Source of the DNA: a virus
Length of the DNA: 30,003 nt
Virus record (IMG/VR): IMGVR_UViG_3300021962_007334
Span: 1-30,003 of that record
Strand: one strand, 5' to 3'
Shown: positions 6,905 to 13,221 of the stretch, piece after piece
How the letters are laid out: the number at the start of each line of letters is the position of its first letter
Numbering within the stretch: position 1 is the stretch's first letter
Notes under the pieces: model-generated
Database searches by the model: none
What the model saw: only the letters and a program-made list of their open reading frames with translations
Told to the model about the DNA's origin: nothing
Position numbers and translations under genes: made by a program

Positions 6905-7660
6905 ATGAAAAAATTAACAGTCGGCGGATGCAGAATTCCGGTAAGTTTGGATATACAAGCGAACCTAAAAGAAATTAAAAAAGCCATTGATTGGGCAGCT
7001 GATAATTCTGTGGACATAATGTCTGTTCCAGAATGTGCTCTCAGTGGTTATATGTGGTCACCTGAATCTCAAACAGATCCTAGAATAATTGAATTAGATT
7101 TAGCATTACAATCGGTCATGTTGTATTCTAAAGAAAAATTAGTGGATCTAGTATTAGGCACAGCTTGGTATGATCGCGATGGTGTTTGGAAAAATATGCA
7201 GTTGTTTATTGTCGACGGTAAATGCCAACATGTACATCGAAAAAGTGTTTTATTTGGTACAGAAATGCAGTACTATCAAGGCGGTGGTGATTCAAGTGTG
7301 TTTGACTATAAAGGTTTTAAAATTGCAGGATTAATATGCAACGACATTTGGTCAAATACAATGTTTTGGCCCAGCGCATCAGCAATGTTATTGCAAACTT
7401 TAATGCGTGAAAGAACCGATATAGTTTTTGTTAGTGCTAATGTGCCTCGAGATGCTAGCCATGCGGAATTATTTTACCAATGGCATGACTCTTGTATAAG
7501 AATGTTTGGAGGCACAGGAAATTGGAATACTGTTGTTTCTGAAATAAGTCATACAAATCCAACTCCGATTTGTCCAGTTGGCATAGTTGGCCGAAATGCA
7601 ATGTGGAGTGTCAAAGGACATGATACTGAAACTTGTTATTTCAAAGAGACTGTTAATTGA
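6905..7660 (+). CDS. Carbon-nitrogen hydrolase (nitrilase superfamily)
   Basis: A 251-residue nitrilase-fold amidase/ureidase-like enzyme. The catalytic triad is in place: Glu43 in VPECALSGY, Lys113 in HRKSVLFG, and Cys145 in GLICNDIW. The family hydrolyses C-N bonds in amides, nitriles or N-carbamoyl compounds, or acts as the glutaminase part of amidotransferases; the substrate cannot be assigned. Start taken at ATG 6905, with GTG 6899 as an in-frame alternative; neither has a ribosome site. The gene lies between a terminator and the ahpC promoter, so it is transcribed alone. The last 20 residues diverge from the usual fold. Confidence 0.83.
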   Translation: MKKLTVGGCRIPVSLDIQANLKEIKKAIDWAADNSVDIMSVPECALSGYMWSPESQTDPRIIELDLALQSVMLYSKEKLVDLVLGTAWYDRDGVWKNMQLFIVDGKCQHVHRKSVLFGTEMQYYQGGGDSSVFDYKGFKIAGLICNDIWSNTMFWPSASAMLLQTLMRERTDIVFVSANVPRDASHAELFYQWHDSCIRMFGGTGNWNTVVSEISHTNPTPICPVGIVGRNAMWSVKGHDTETCYFKETVN

Positions 7661-7703
7661 TTTTTTCTATTAGCGTTATTAAAAAATATATAGACAAAAC
7701 CTA

Positions 7704-7755
7704 TTGATTTTGTATTTTAATAGGATATATAATATACACATAGAACGAAAGTTCT
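7704..7755 (+). promoter_or_regulatory. ahpC promoter and leader hairpin
   Basis: TTGATT (7704-7709) and TATAAT (7728-7733) are 18 bp apart. The inverted repeat CCTATT (7700-7705)/AATAGG (7719-7724) brackets the -35. The leader carries AGAAC-GAAA-GTTCT (7742-7755), a 5-bp stem with a GNRA-type loop. AAGGAG precedes ATG 7787. No classical OxyR site can be claimed. Confidence 0.6.
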
Positions 7756-7786
7756 TATAAGTTTTCAACACACACAAGGAGATAAT

Positions 7787-8326
7787 ATGAAAACAGTCGG
7801 CGATAAATTAGCCCCATTTGCTATTACAGGTGTTAAGCCAGGACAACCAGAAGATGCCTTTTTTGACATTACAGAAAAGTCATTTGAAGGTAAGTGGAAA
7901 GTAATTGTTTACTACCCAAAGGACTTCACATTTGTATGTCCTACAGAGATTGTGGCCTACGATAAATTAGCCAGCGACTTTGCTGATCGTGATGCAGTAT
8001 TGCTCACAGGTTCAACAGACAATGAGTTCTGCAAAGTGTCATGGCAAAAAGCACACAGCGATCTACAAAAGATTACACACAATCAGTTTGCTGACACACA
8101 GCGTGGTGAATTGAGCTTGATCGAACAGTTGGGCGTATTCTATGCTCCAGCAGGTGCGGCACTTCGTGCAACATTCATTGTCGACCCAGACAACGTTATT
8201 CAGCACGTTACTGTCAACAACTTGAATGTTGGTCGTTCACCAGAAGAAACTCTGCGTGTACTCGACGCATTGCAAACTGGCGAGCTATGTGCTTGCAACC
8301 GTACAGTTGGCGGTGAAACACTGTAA
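7787..8326 (+). CDS. ahpC: Typical 2-Cys peroxiredoxin (AhpC family)
   Basis: A 179-residue peroxiredoxin that reduces H2O2, organic peroxides and peroxynitrite. The peroxidatic Cys51 is in FTFVCPTE, the family's signature, and the resolving position is in GELCACNRT (Cys168, Cys170). CACN, with two close cysteines at the C-terminal end, resembles AhpC proteins that work with AhpD rather than AhpF. The gene has a strong ribosome site, its own promoter, and is followed by DUF2061 and AhpD genes with overlaps, making a three-gene operon. Confidence 0.95.
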   Translation: MKTVGDKLAPFAITGVKPGQPEDAFFDITEKSFEGKWKVIVYYPKDFTFVCPTEIVAYDKLASDFADRDAVLLTGSTDNEFCKVSWQKAHSDLQKITHNQFADTQRGELSLIEQLGVFYAPAGAALRATFIVDPDNVIQHVTVNNLNVGRSPEETLRVLDALQTGELCACNRTVGGETL

Positions 8327-8526
8327 TGGAAACTAGGACAAGAACATTAGTCAAGACTGTCATCTACAGAATTTGGGTCATATGCTCAACTTATGTAATG
8401 CTGTTGATAACAGGTCAGTCAATGACAGATGCTCTTGTTCCTACAATCATTATTAATTGTGTCTGGATGACATCATACTATTTGTATGATAGACTCTGGA
8501 CACACATTACTTGGGGAAGAAAATGA
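8326..8526 (+). CDS. DUF2061 membrane protein
   Basis: A 66-residue protein with the DUF2061 pattern: ETRTRTLVKTVIYRIW at the start, two hydrophobic segments around residues 14-32 and 38-52, and the conserved ending YYLYDRLWTHITWGR. Function is unknown in the family. It overlaps ahpC by one base and the ahpD-like gene by four (ATGA), so the three are translated together. A membrane anchor or partner for the peroxide system is speculation. Confidence 0.85.
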   Translation: METRTRTLVKTVIYRIWVICSTYVMLLITGQSMTDALVPTIIINCVWMTSYYLYDRLWTHITWGRK

Positions 8527-9029
8527 GTTTTATTGATACAGTAAAAGGCGCATTGCCAGACTACGCAAAAGACACCAAGTTAAATCTTGATGCTGTCCTT
8601 TTGCGTAGCACATTAGATCTAGATGTAGCAATGGGTTGTGCTGTAGCCGCACTCGCCGCAACAGGAAATGGTAAGGTACTTGCTGTCATGTTAGCAGATG
8701 CTCCTGTTCACGCAGACAGTGCAATGACAGCGGCTAGTATTATGGCACAGAACAACGTATGGTATCCATACATCGAGATGGCTGATGATCCTGCACTAAA
8801 AGGCCTACCGGCACAGCTACGTATGAACGCTATTGCAAGTCATGGTGGTACTACCAAGAGCAACTTTGAAGCATTTAGTTTGGCAGCTAGTATTGTTGGC
8901 AAATGTCATTTTTGTGTAAAAGCACACTATGAAACATTGAAGACAGAAGGCTACACAGTGGAACAACTTCGTGATATTGGACGTATTGCCAGTGTTATGA
9001 ACTCTGTGGCAAAAGTGCTAAACAGTTAA
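8523..9029 (+). CDS. ahpD: Alkylhydroperoxidase AhpD-like protein
   Basis: A 168-residue AhpD-fold protein. Glu116, Cys128, His129, Cys131 and His135 (in KCHFCVKAH) keep nearly the same spacing as the proton-relay residues of mycobacterial AhpD (Glu118, Cys130, His132, Cys133, His137): the Glu, both Cys and the last His align exactly. AhpD transfers electrons from a lipoylated protein to AhpC and has weak peroxidase activity. Start set at ATG 8523, which overlaps the upstream stop; an in-frame TTG at 8511 is less likely. Pairing with ahpC in one operon supports the call. A terminator follows at 9050. Confidence 0.9.
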   Translation: MSFIDTVKGALPDYAKDTKLNLDAVLLRSTLDLDVAMGCAVAALAATGNGKVLAVMLADAPVHADSAMTAASIMAQNNVWYPYIEMADDPALKGLPAQLRMNAIASHGGTTKSNFEAFSLAASIVGKCHFCVKAHYETLKTEGYTVEQLRDIGRIASVMNSVAKVLNS

Positions 9030-9036
9030 TTTGAGC

Positions 9037-9085
9037 TTGACAACACTAGACAACCATTGTATAGTTATGCAATGGTTGTTTTTTT
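9037..9085 (+). promoter_or_regulatory. Terminator hairpin with an embedded sigma70 promoter
   Basis: ACAACCATTG (9050-9059) and CAATGGTTGT (9070-9079) form a perfect 10-bp stem, followed by seven T: a terminator for the ahpC operon. TTGACA (9037-9042) and TATAGT (9060-9065) are exactly 17 bp apart, and the -10 lies in the hairpin loop. The promoter would drive the SGNH hydrolase gene (ATG 9098 behind CGGAGA). Its transcript would start inside the 3' arm and so lack the hairpin. Confidence 0.75.
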
Positions 9086-9097
9086 ACGGAGACCAAA

Positions 9098-9523
9098 ATG
9101 TTAGAATGTTTGATTTTAGGCGACAGTATTGCGGTTGGTACACATCAGTTTCGTAAAGAGTGTGTTGCATACGCTAAAGGCGGATGGAATACCAAACAGT
9201 GGAATCGAGATTATTTGCAAAATGATCTTACAGCAGGTACAGTTATTATCAGTCTTGGATCAAACGATCACAAGTATATCAACACTGAAGCAGAACTGCT
9301 AAGGATACGAGAGAAGGTCAAGGCCCAACGAGTATTTTGGATATTACCTGCTGGCAATCTAAAGGCCAGCGAAGTTAACATTCAATGGATACAAGCATTA
9401 GTTCGAGATATTGCTCACAAATACGGCGATACTGTTTTGCCTATCAAAGGTCTCCAAAAAGATGGAATCCATCCTAGTTGGGCAGGCTATAAAGATATTG
9501 CAGAACACACAAAACAAAAATAA
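9098..9523 (+). CDS. SGNH/GDSL-family hydrolase
   Basis: A 141-residue minimal SGNH hydrolase. Block I GDS is at residues 8-10 (nucleophile Ser10 in LILGDSIAVG), block III GSND in ISLGSNDHKY, and block V DGIHPSWAGY supplies the catalytic Asp and His. The family cleaves esters, often acetyl groups on polysaccharides or lipids. There is no signal peptide. In a phage, de-acetylation of surface glycans or tail-associated activity is possible, but the substrate is not visible. It is transcribed from the promoter at 9037. Confidence 0.87.
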   Translation: MLECLILGDSIAVGTHQFRKECVAYAKGGWNTKQWNRDYLQNDLTAGTVIISLGSNDHKYINTEAELLRIREKVKAQRVFWILPAGNLKASEVNIQWIQALVRDIAHKYGDTVLPIKGLQKDGIHPSWAGYKDIAEHTKQK

Positions 9524-9533
9524 CGGTTTTTTC

Positions 9534-9562
9534 TTGACAATCTGCAAGATAGACTATATAAT
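9534..9562 (+). promoter_or_regulatory. Consensus sigma70 promoter
   Basis: TTGACA (9534-9539) and TATAAT (9557-9562) are separated by exactly 17 bp, a perfect consensus. The spacer contains ATCT-GCA-AGAT, a short dyad. It drives the genes starting at 9585, 9963 and 10361, which lie close together. Confidence 0.88.
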
Positions 9563-9584
9563 ACACTTAACATTAAGGAATCAC

Positions 9585-9950
9585 ATGATTACAGAAATTA
9601 AAATTGGACCAGAATTGGTTATTCAATTTGAAGAGCCGTTGTCGGGAGAAGGTATAGGCATTGCTGGTAATATTCTATCAGTTCCTGCAATACCTAACAT
9701 CAACAGAAAGATCTACTTTAGTGTAGGTGGCCCAAAAATTTGGGGTTATCCCGGAATTGAAAATTATCCCAGTGATTTAGATAACATTGTAAAACCGGAT
9801 AATCATGTATCGTGGAAATTGGCACAACACGATCGTCGATACTGGCAAGCAGGTCAACAGGTTGTGGCGGGCGTAGATCACCCAGATTACAATTACAAAA
9901 TTGAGTTAACTGAAGAACAGAGTAAGGCTATTTCGCAATATTTTCTTTAA
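9585..9950 (+). CDS. Phage protein of unknown function
   Basis: A 121-residue protein read from ATG 9585 behind TTAAGGAA; the frame is open upstream but that part lies before the promoter and is not translated. Visible stretches are ITEIKIGPELVIQFEE, a Gly/Pro-rich middle (NRKIYFSVGGPKIWGYPG), and a helical end (ELTEEQSKAISQYFL). No membrane segment or catalytic motif is seen. It is first in a small operon with the next two genes. Not recognised. Confidence 0.7.
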   Translation: MITEIKIGPELVIQFEEPLSGEGIGIAGNILSVPAIPNINRKIYFSVGGPKIWGYPGIENYPSDLDNIVKPDNHVSWKLAQHDRRYWQAGQQVVAGVDHPDYNYKIELTEEQSKAISQYFL

Positions 9951-9962
9951 TTTGGAGGCTGC

Positions 9963-10358
9963 ATGTCAATGCATTTAGAAGGCCCATGGCTTTCAACCAC
10001 AGGCAAACGTAAAGGCAAACAAAAATTTGCATCAGCAGAACATGCTAGAAAGGCAAGAGAATTGAACGAATCTTGGAAAGAACTACAAAAGAAATGGGCT
10101 GTAGAAGCAGAAGACAAGAAACGCAGCCGAGGTCTTTCTGCTCCTAGTTTGAGCAGTACCTATAGTCTAAAAATTCCAGAAGGCCGCAATACCACAGCGC
10201 ATATCAAGAGTGTTGATACTGGCGGCAATGCTGTTCTAAAAGAACCAAAGATCTATACAGGTACCAAAGTAAAAGGTATTGCTACCATGCACAAGAGCAA
10301 TGCTGTGCCCGTGTTTAGTGATGAAGAAGCAATTGACATTTCTAAGATGAGGAGATAA
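9963..10358 (+). CDS. Basic phage protein of unknown function
   Basis: A 131-residue, lysine/arginine-rich protein. The N-terminal 60 residues are charged and probably helical (KRKGKQKFASAEHARKAREL), the middle is Ser/Thr-rich, and the end reads VPVFSDEEAIDISKMRR. The basic helical start would allow nucleic-acid binding, but no named domain is visible. The ribosome site is TTTGGAGG. It lies 2 nt before the HNH gene and shares its transcript. Confidence 0.65.
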   Translation: MSMHLEGPWLSTTGKRKGKQKFASAEHARKARELNESWKELQKKWAVEAEDKKRSRGLSAPSLSSTYSLKIPEGRNTTAHIKSVDTGGNAVLKEPKIYTGTKVKGIATMHKSNAVPVFSDEEAIDISKMRR

Positions 10359-10360
10359 TC

Positions 10361-10789
10361 ATGAGCACTCGTGAATGGTATGATGAAAAAATGGCCAATG
10401 ATCCTAGCTATTTTAAAAAGAAACGTGATCGATATCGAGATGCACTGAACGACGATCCTTATAAGTTTGCCGCAAACAAATACAGTAAACAACAAAGTTC
10501 AGCTCTTTTGAAAAGAGGGTTGGCATGGCGATTAGATAAAGAAAAGACGATTAAACTAATAGCTGAATCAACAGTATGTGCTCATAGTGGAAGAACATTA
10601 GTTCATAAAATAGGGCATCCTGATGCTCCTAGCATTGATAGAATTAACAGTAATAACGGCTACACTAAGAAAAATATACAGATAGTAGCAACTTCTATAA
10701 ATCTTGCGAAAAGAGATATGACTGACGAAGAATTTATTCAGATGTGTTGCGATGTTGCCGACTATCATCGTGGCAAAATTCGTCAATAA
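10361..10789 (+). CDS. HNH-like endonuclease
   Basis: A 142-residue protein. The N-terminal half is highly charged and probably binds DNA (REWYDEKMANDPSYFKKKRD). The C-terminal half holds an HNH-like core: CAHSGRTLVHKIGHPDAPSI, then DRINSNNGYTKKNIQIV and INLAKRDMTDEEF. The pattern S-I-D-R-I-(x5)-GYT-(x2)-N-(x8)-N-x-A-K is typical of compact phage HNH enzymes in which the first His is replaced by the IDRI motif. It could be a homing endonuclease or a packaging or recombination nuclease. A promoter and a structured RNA follow directly. Confidence 0.75.
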   Translation: MSTREWYDEKMANDPSYFKKKRDRYRDALNDDPYKFAANKYSKQQSSALLKRGLAWRLDKEKTIKLIAESTVCAHSGRTLVHKIGHPDAPSIDRINSNNGYTKKNIQIVATSINLAKRDMTDEEFIQMCCDVADYHRGKIRQ

Positions 10790-10796
10790 TTGGGTG

Positions 10797-10825
10797 TTTA
10801 CAAACCAATTGTTTGATGTTATGCT
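10797..10825 (+). promoter_or_regulatory. Promoter in front of the structured non-coding region
   Basis: TTTACA (10797-10802) and TATGCT (10820-10825) are 17 bp apart, followed by an AT-rich stretch (ATATATAAC) that offers alternative -10 boxes. CAAAC (10801-10805)/GTTTG (10811-10815) forms a dyad in the spacer. A start near 10833 would produce the RNA described next. Confidence 0.55.
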
Positions 10826-10834
10826 ATATATAAC

Positions 10835-11035
10835 TACGTTTCGCAAAGAAACTGAGATAGTAGATCTGAAGTAGGTCAAAAGCTGAAAAAGATCCGCGGG
10901 TCTTGGCCAATGAGAAACCCGTATTTTCGGGATGCCAAGGGTCGCCAAAGGCACACAAGTTATGAGATTGTGCGTCCAATGGAGACAACTACACGAAAGT
11001 AGGGTTCTTTCAGAGCCTCGTGAAGTTAACTCCCT
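10835..11035 (+). ncRNA. Candidate structured non-coding RNA of unknown class
   Basis: About 200 nt with no convincing ORF, right after a promoter and ending before the SleB leader. By eye it folds into consecutive hairpins: GTTTC-GCAAA-GAAAC; GATC/GATC closing 10873-10903; a long hairpin CTTGGC...CCCG-TATTTT-CGGG...GCCAAG; GCACacAA...TTGTGC; CTAC-ACGAAA-GTAG; GGTTCT-TTC-AGAGCC. GC content is above the flanks. It does not match tmRNA, RNase P, SRP RNA, 6S or a riboswitch that I know. It may be an independent RNA or a long leader of the SleB gene. No terminator was found; a hairpin TGTGATT/AATCACA (11044-11068) lies between it and the next ribosome site. Confidence 0.6.
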
Positions 11036-11087
11036 TTATGTAATGTGATTTAATTTTTTTGAATCACACCAAGTCAAAGGAGGACTT

Positions 11088-11633
11088 ATGGAAAAGTTAT
11101 TTAGATTTACAGCCTACGTTGCAGGCTTATTAGTAGTAGCCATATTGGTTCAAAGTGTTACTCATGCCAAAATGGAAAAACTACGAGAGGGTCAGATGTT
11201 ATCGTCTAACGATGTTGTAACGATCAAGACCAGAGAAAGGCAGCTCGAATGTTTAGCCATGAACATCTATCGAGAAGCAGGACATGAAAACTTTGAAGGT
11301 AAGGTAGCGGTAGCACAAGTTACTATGAACAGGGCATCTCATCCTTCGTTCCCAAAAGACGTCTGTGGAGTTGTCTATCAAAAGTCAGTAATAATGGACC
11401 GAGTCATTTGCCAATTCTCATGGTATTGTGATACTGCTCATAAGGCTAGACCTGTTAACCAAACAGCCTACAATGAAAGTATGTCGGTGGCCAAAAAGGT
11501 ATTATTGGAAGGATTCCGACTTGACGTAATGAAAGAAGCCCTGTATTATCATGCTAACTATGTCAATCCTAAATGGAACTTAGAAAAAATTGGATCAATT
11601 GGTAATCACATCTTTTACAAAGGCAAGAACTAA
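11088..11633 (+). CDS. SleB-type cell wall hydrolase (Hydrolase_2), membrane-anchored
   Basis: A 181-residue protein. A hydrophobic segment at residues 7-25 serves as a membrane anchor or signal-arrest sequence. The body matches the SleB/CwlJ hydrolase family: CLAMNIYREAGHENFEGKVA with the catalytic Glu in YREAG, VAQVTMNRASHPSFP, CQFSWYCD, ALYYHANYVNPKW and GNHIFYKG. The family cleaves the glycan strands of peptidoglycan. An endolysin held at the membrane, like SAR endolysins, is a good guess for its role in host lysis. It has a strong ribosome site (AAAGGAGGA) and precedes a small membrane protein. Confidence 0.88.
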   Translation: MEKLFRFTAYVAGLLVVAILVQSVTHAKMEKLREGQMLSSNDVVTIKTRERQLECLAMNIYREAGHENFEGKVAVAQVTMNRASHPSFPKDVCGVVYQKSVIMDRVICQFSWYCDTAHKARPVNQTAYNESMSVAKKVLLEGFRLDVMKEALYYHANYVNPKWNLEKIGSIGNHIFYKGKN

Positions 11634-11634
11634 A

Positions 11635-11970
11635 ATGGCAGACTTAAACAAATTTAATCCACTCCCACATTTTGACAATATGGAACATTTCAAAACTTGG
11701 GCTACAGCTAAAGTCAGCCACATTTCGGCAGAGACATTTGGTTGGCTAGCAGTTATTGTTCTTCATGCCGCAACCATTCCCAGTCTATTGGCAGTAATGA
11801 GCGGACTAACGGACAAACTGCCCGCAGTAGATTTGGTATTGCTAGTTTGGAGCGGTCTAACACTGTTGTTTGTTAAAGCGGCAGTCCAAAAGGATATGTT
11901 AAATGTCGTTACTATTGGAGTTGGGTTCATCATTCAAGCAGTAATGATGGCCCTAATCTTCTTCAAATAA
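11635..11970 (+). CDS. Small membrane protein next to the lysin (possible holin)
   Basis: A 111-residue protein read from ATG 11635; a longer in-frame start at 11590 would overlap the lysin gene. The first 35 residues are soluble, then three hydrophobic segments follow (about 40-60, 66-84 and 90-110), separated by charged turns (KAAVQKD). Size, topology and position one base after a SleB-type hydrolase fit a holin, but no holin family motif is recognisable. The ribosome site is weak (AAAGGC), suggesting translation coupled to the lysin. Confidence 0.65.
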   Translation: MADLNKFNPLPHFDNMEHFKTWATAKVSHISAETFGWLAVIVLHAATIPSLLAVMSGLTDKLPAVDLVLLVWSGLTLLFVKAAVQKDMLNVVTIGVGFIIQAVMMALIFFK

Positions 11971-11979
11971 ATTGGTAAG

Positions 11980-12016
11980 GCGCCGAGTTGACTTTGAGTA
12001 CACTCGGTGCTATACT
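11980..12016 (+). promoter_or_regulatory. Sigma70 promoter overlapped by a long dyad
   Basis: TTGACT (11988-11993) and TATACT (12011-12016) are 17 bp apart. GCGCCGAGT (11980-11988) and ACTCGGTGC (12002-12010) form a 9-bp inverted repeat with one G-T mismatch that encloses the -35. It resembles an operator covering the promoter. It drives the lipoprotein genes from 12051 onward. Confidence 0.78.
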
Positions 12017-12050
12017 AGTATTATCGTAAACACACACAGAGAGGCAAACG

Positions 12051-12530
12051 ATGAAAAAGGCAATTTTAGTAGGCTTGATGGCAGCAGCTATTACCGGTTG
12101 TTCTTCAATGAAGACCATTGATGATCGTAAGACTTATGCACAGCCGGATTGGTATCAAGAATGTCAACAGGCAGGAGTCAAAGGTTGGTTCTGGTGGAAG
12201 AAAGAGTTCGCCTATGCCTGCGGTGGTGGTGAAAGCGTTCACGCACAGGCGGCTGAAGAACAGATGTATGCTATTGCAATGAATAACTTTGCAAAACGCA
12301 TCAATTCAGAAGTCAACAGCGAAACCAAGATTGATTTTGTCAATGACAAAAAGTCTACAAAGACATCGATCTCATATGTGGTAAAGAGCACTACTATTCG
12401 CGAACATTTGAAAACTGAGACTGCACATTTTACTATGCAAGGTCGTCACTATACCTTTGTGCGTCTTGAAATGCCAAAGCCTGTGTTTGATCAATTGATC
12501 GCTGAAGCTAAACAAGCCAAGGCACAGTAA
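12051..12530 (+). CDS. LPP20-like outer-membrane lipoprotein
   Basis: A 159-residue lipoprotein. The signal peptide ends in the lipobox ITGCSS, with Cys17 as lipidation site. The mature part starts with PDWYQECQQAG, then YACGGGESVHAQAAEEQMYAI and NNFAKRINSEVNSET, which resembles the LPP20 lipoprotein family (helix with A..A...A spacing, then beta strands). Position +2 after Cys is Ser, which favours sorting to the outer membrane in enterobacterial rules. It opens a small operon of envelope proteins (1-nt overlap with the next gene). Function unknown. Confidence 0.75.
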   Translation: MKKAILVGLMAAAITGCSSMKTIDDRKTYAQPDWYQECQQAGVKGWFWWKKEFAYACGGGESVHAQAAEEQMYAIAMNNFAKRINSEVNSETKIDFVNDKKSTKTSISYVVKSTTIREHLKTETAHFTMQGRHYTFVRLEMPKPVFDQLIAEAKQAKAQ

Positions 12531-12853
12531 TGAAAATTCTAGCTCTAACGATTCTTGCGGTATCGTTGGTTGGCTGTAGTTCCTCTCCTAAGGTTGCAGC
12601 CAACAAACCGCAATACTGTTATACCAGTCAAACTATTATTACTCAAAATAGAGAGACTGTTGATAGTAAAACTGTGTTAGAATGCACAGACGATGATGTC
12701 AAACGAATTACCACTGCACGATTAGGCATGGCTCATAACTGCGGTGAATTTACTTATTGGATGCAAATTGGAGGCCGTGATGTTCAACGCAAAGGTATCA
12801 GCTGTCAAAAGTTGGATGGTGGTTGGGAAATTATTAATACTGGTCGCAATTAG
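12530..12853 (+). CDS. Small lipoprotein
   Basis: A 107-residue lipoprotein with lipobox LVGCSSS (Cys16). The mature part contains cysteines in CYTSQT, LECTDDD, AHNCGE and GISCQKLDGGWEI, which could form disulfides in the periplasm. The ending CQKLDGGWEI resembles the C-terminal motif of the 17-kDa surface-antigen domain (C..pDG.W), also seen in the following gene. Start overlaps the previous stop by one base (TAATG). Function unknown. Confidence 0.72.
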   Translation: MKILALTILAVSLVGCSSSPKVAANKPQYCYTSQTIITQNRETVDSKTVLECTDDDVKRITTARLGMAHNCGEFTYWMQIGGRDVQRKGISCQKLDGGWEIINTGRN

Positions 12854-13211
12854 TCCCGTACAGGCCAACAACATTACTAATCCTAGATTTTTTGAATATA
12901 GGAGCGGTACATTTATTAATGAACTGGTACAACTGTCTTTTGGTTGGTTCAAGACCTTAGATGACGAGCAAAGAGATTCTTATACTCAATCTCTGCAACA
13001 TGCCGTTATGTTTGCTGAAAACGGTCAAGCAGTAGAATGGTACAAGCGTGATGCTAGTGGAGTTGCGGTGCCAGTAATGACCTGGCCGACAGGTTCCGGG
13101 TATTGCCGACGTATGCATATCCAGGCAATAGCCTATGGGGTGCAAAAAACGCTAAGTAAGACTGCCTGCTTTTCAAATGCTAGCAGTAATTGGCAATGGA
13201 TACGGGAATAA
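12816..13211 (+). CDS. Exported surface-antigen-like protein (17 kDa antigen/RT0821 type)
   Basis: A 131-residue protein read from ATG 12816, which gives a good signal peptide MVVGKLLILVAISPVQA; the longer frame from 12744 would run inside the previous gene. It overlaps that gene by 38 nt. The mature part matches the surface-antigen domain: TLDDEQRDSYTQSLQHAV, then EWYKRDASGVAVPVMTW, YCRRMHIQA, KTACFSNASSNWQWI, the usual R..E..., C-R, A-C, W-Q order. The domain occurs in outer-membrane lipoproteins of proteobacteria; there is no lipobox here. It could be bound to the outer membrane or periplasm. Start is not certain. Confidence 0.65.
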   Translation: MVVGKLLILVAISPVQANNITNPRFFEYRSGTFINELVQLSFGWFKTLDDEQRDSYTQSLQHAVMFAENGQAVEWYKRDASGVAVPVMTWPTGSGYCRRMHIQAIAYGVQKTLSKTACFSNASSNWQWIRE

Positions 13212-13215
13212 ATAT
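13208..13215 (+). promoter_or_regulatory. T4-type late promoter octamer (NATAAATA)
   Basis: AATAAATA overlaps the stop of the previous gene. Using the T4 geometry (-13 to -6), +1 falls at 13221, one base before ATG 13222. NATAAATA is the late motif described for T4-like cyanophages. No Shine-Dalgarno sequence is seen before the ATG. Confidence 0.45.
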
Positions 13216-13221
13216 TAGCTC

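Noticed and set aside
9411-9584. N-terminal extension of the gene starting at 9585
   Set aside because: The in-frame extension overlaps the SGNH hydrolase gene and lies upstream of the consensus promoter at 9534; ATG 9585 has a good ribosome site.
10361-11035. HNH gene plus RNA as a HEARO/OMEGA (IscB-like) system
   Set aside because: The HNH protein is 142 residues and has no RuvC or bridge helix, while IscB proteins are about 400 residues or longer. The neighbour relation alone is not enough.
11044-11068. Terminator of the structured RNA
   Set aside because: The T-tract lies in the loop of TGTGATT/AATCACA and not after the stem, so it is not a classical terminator.
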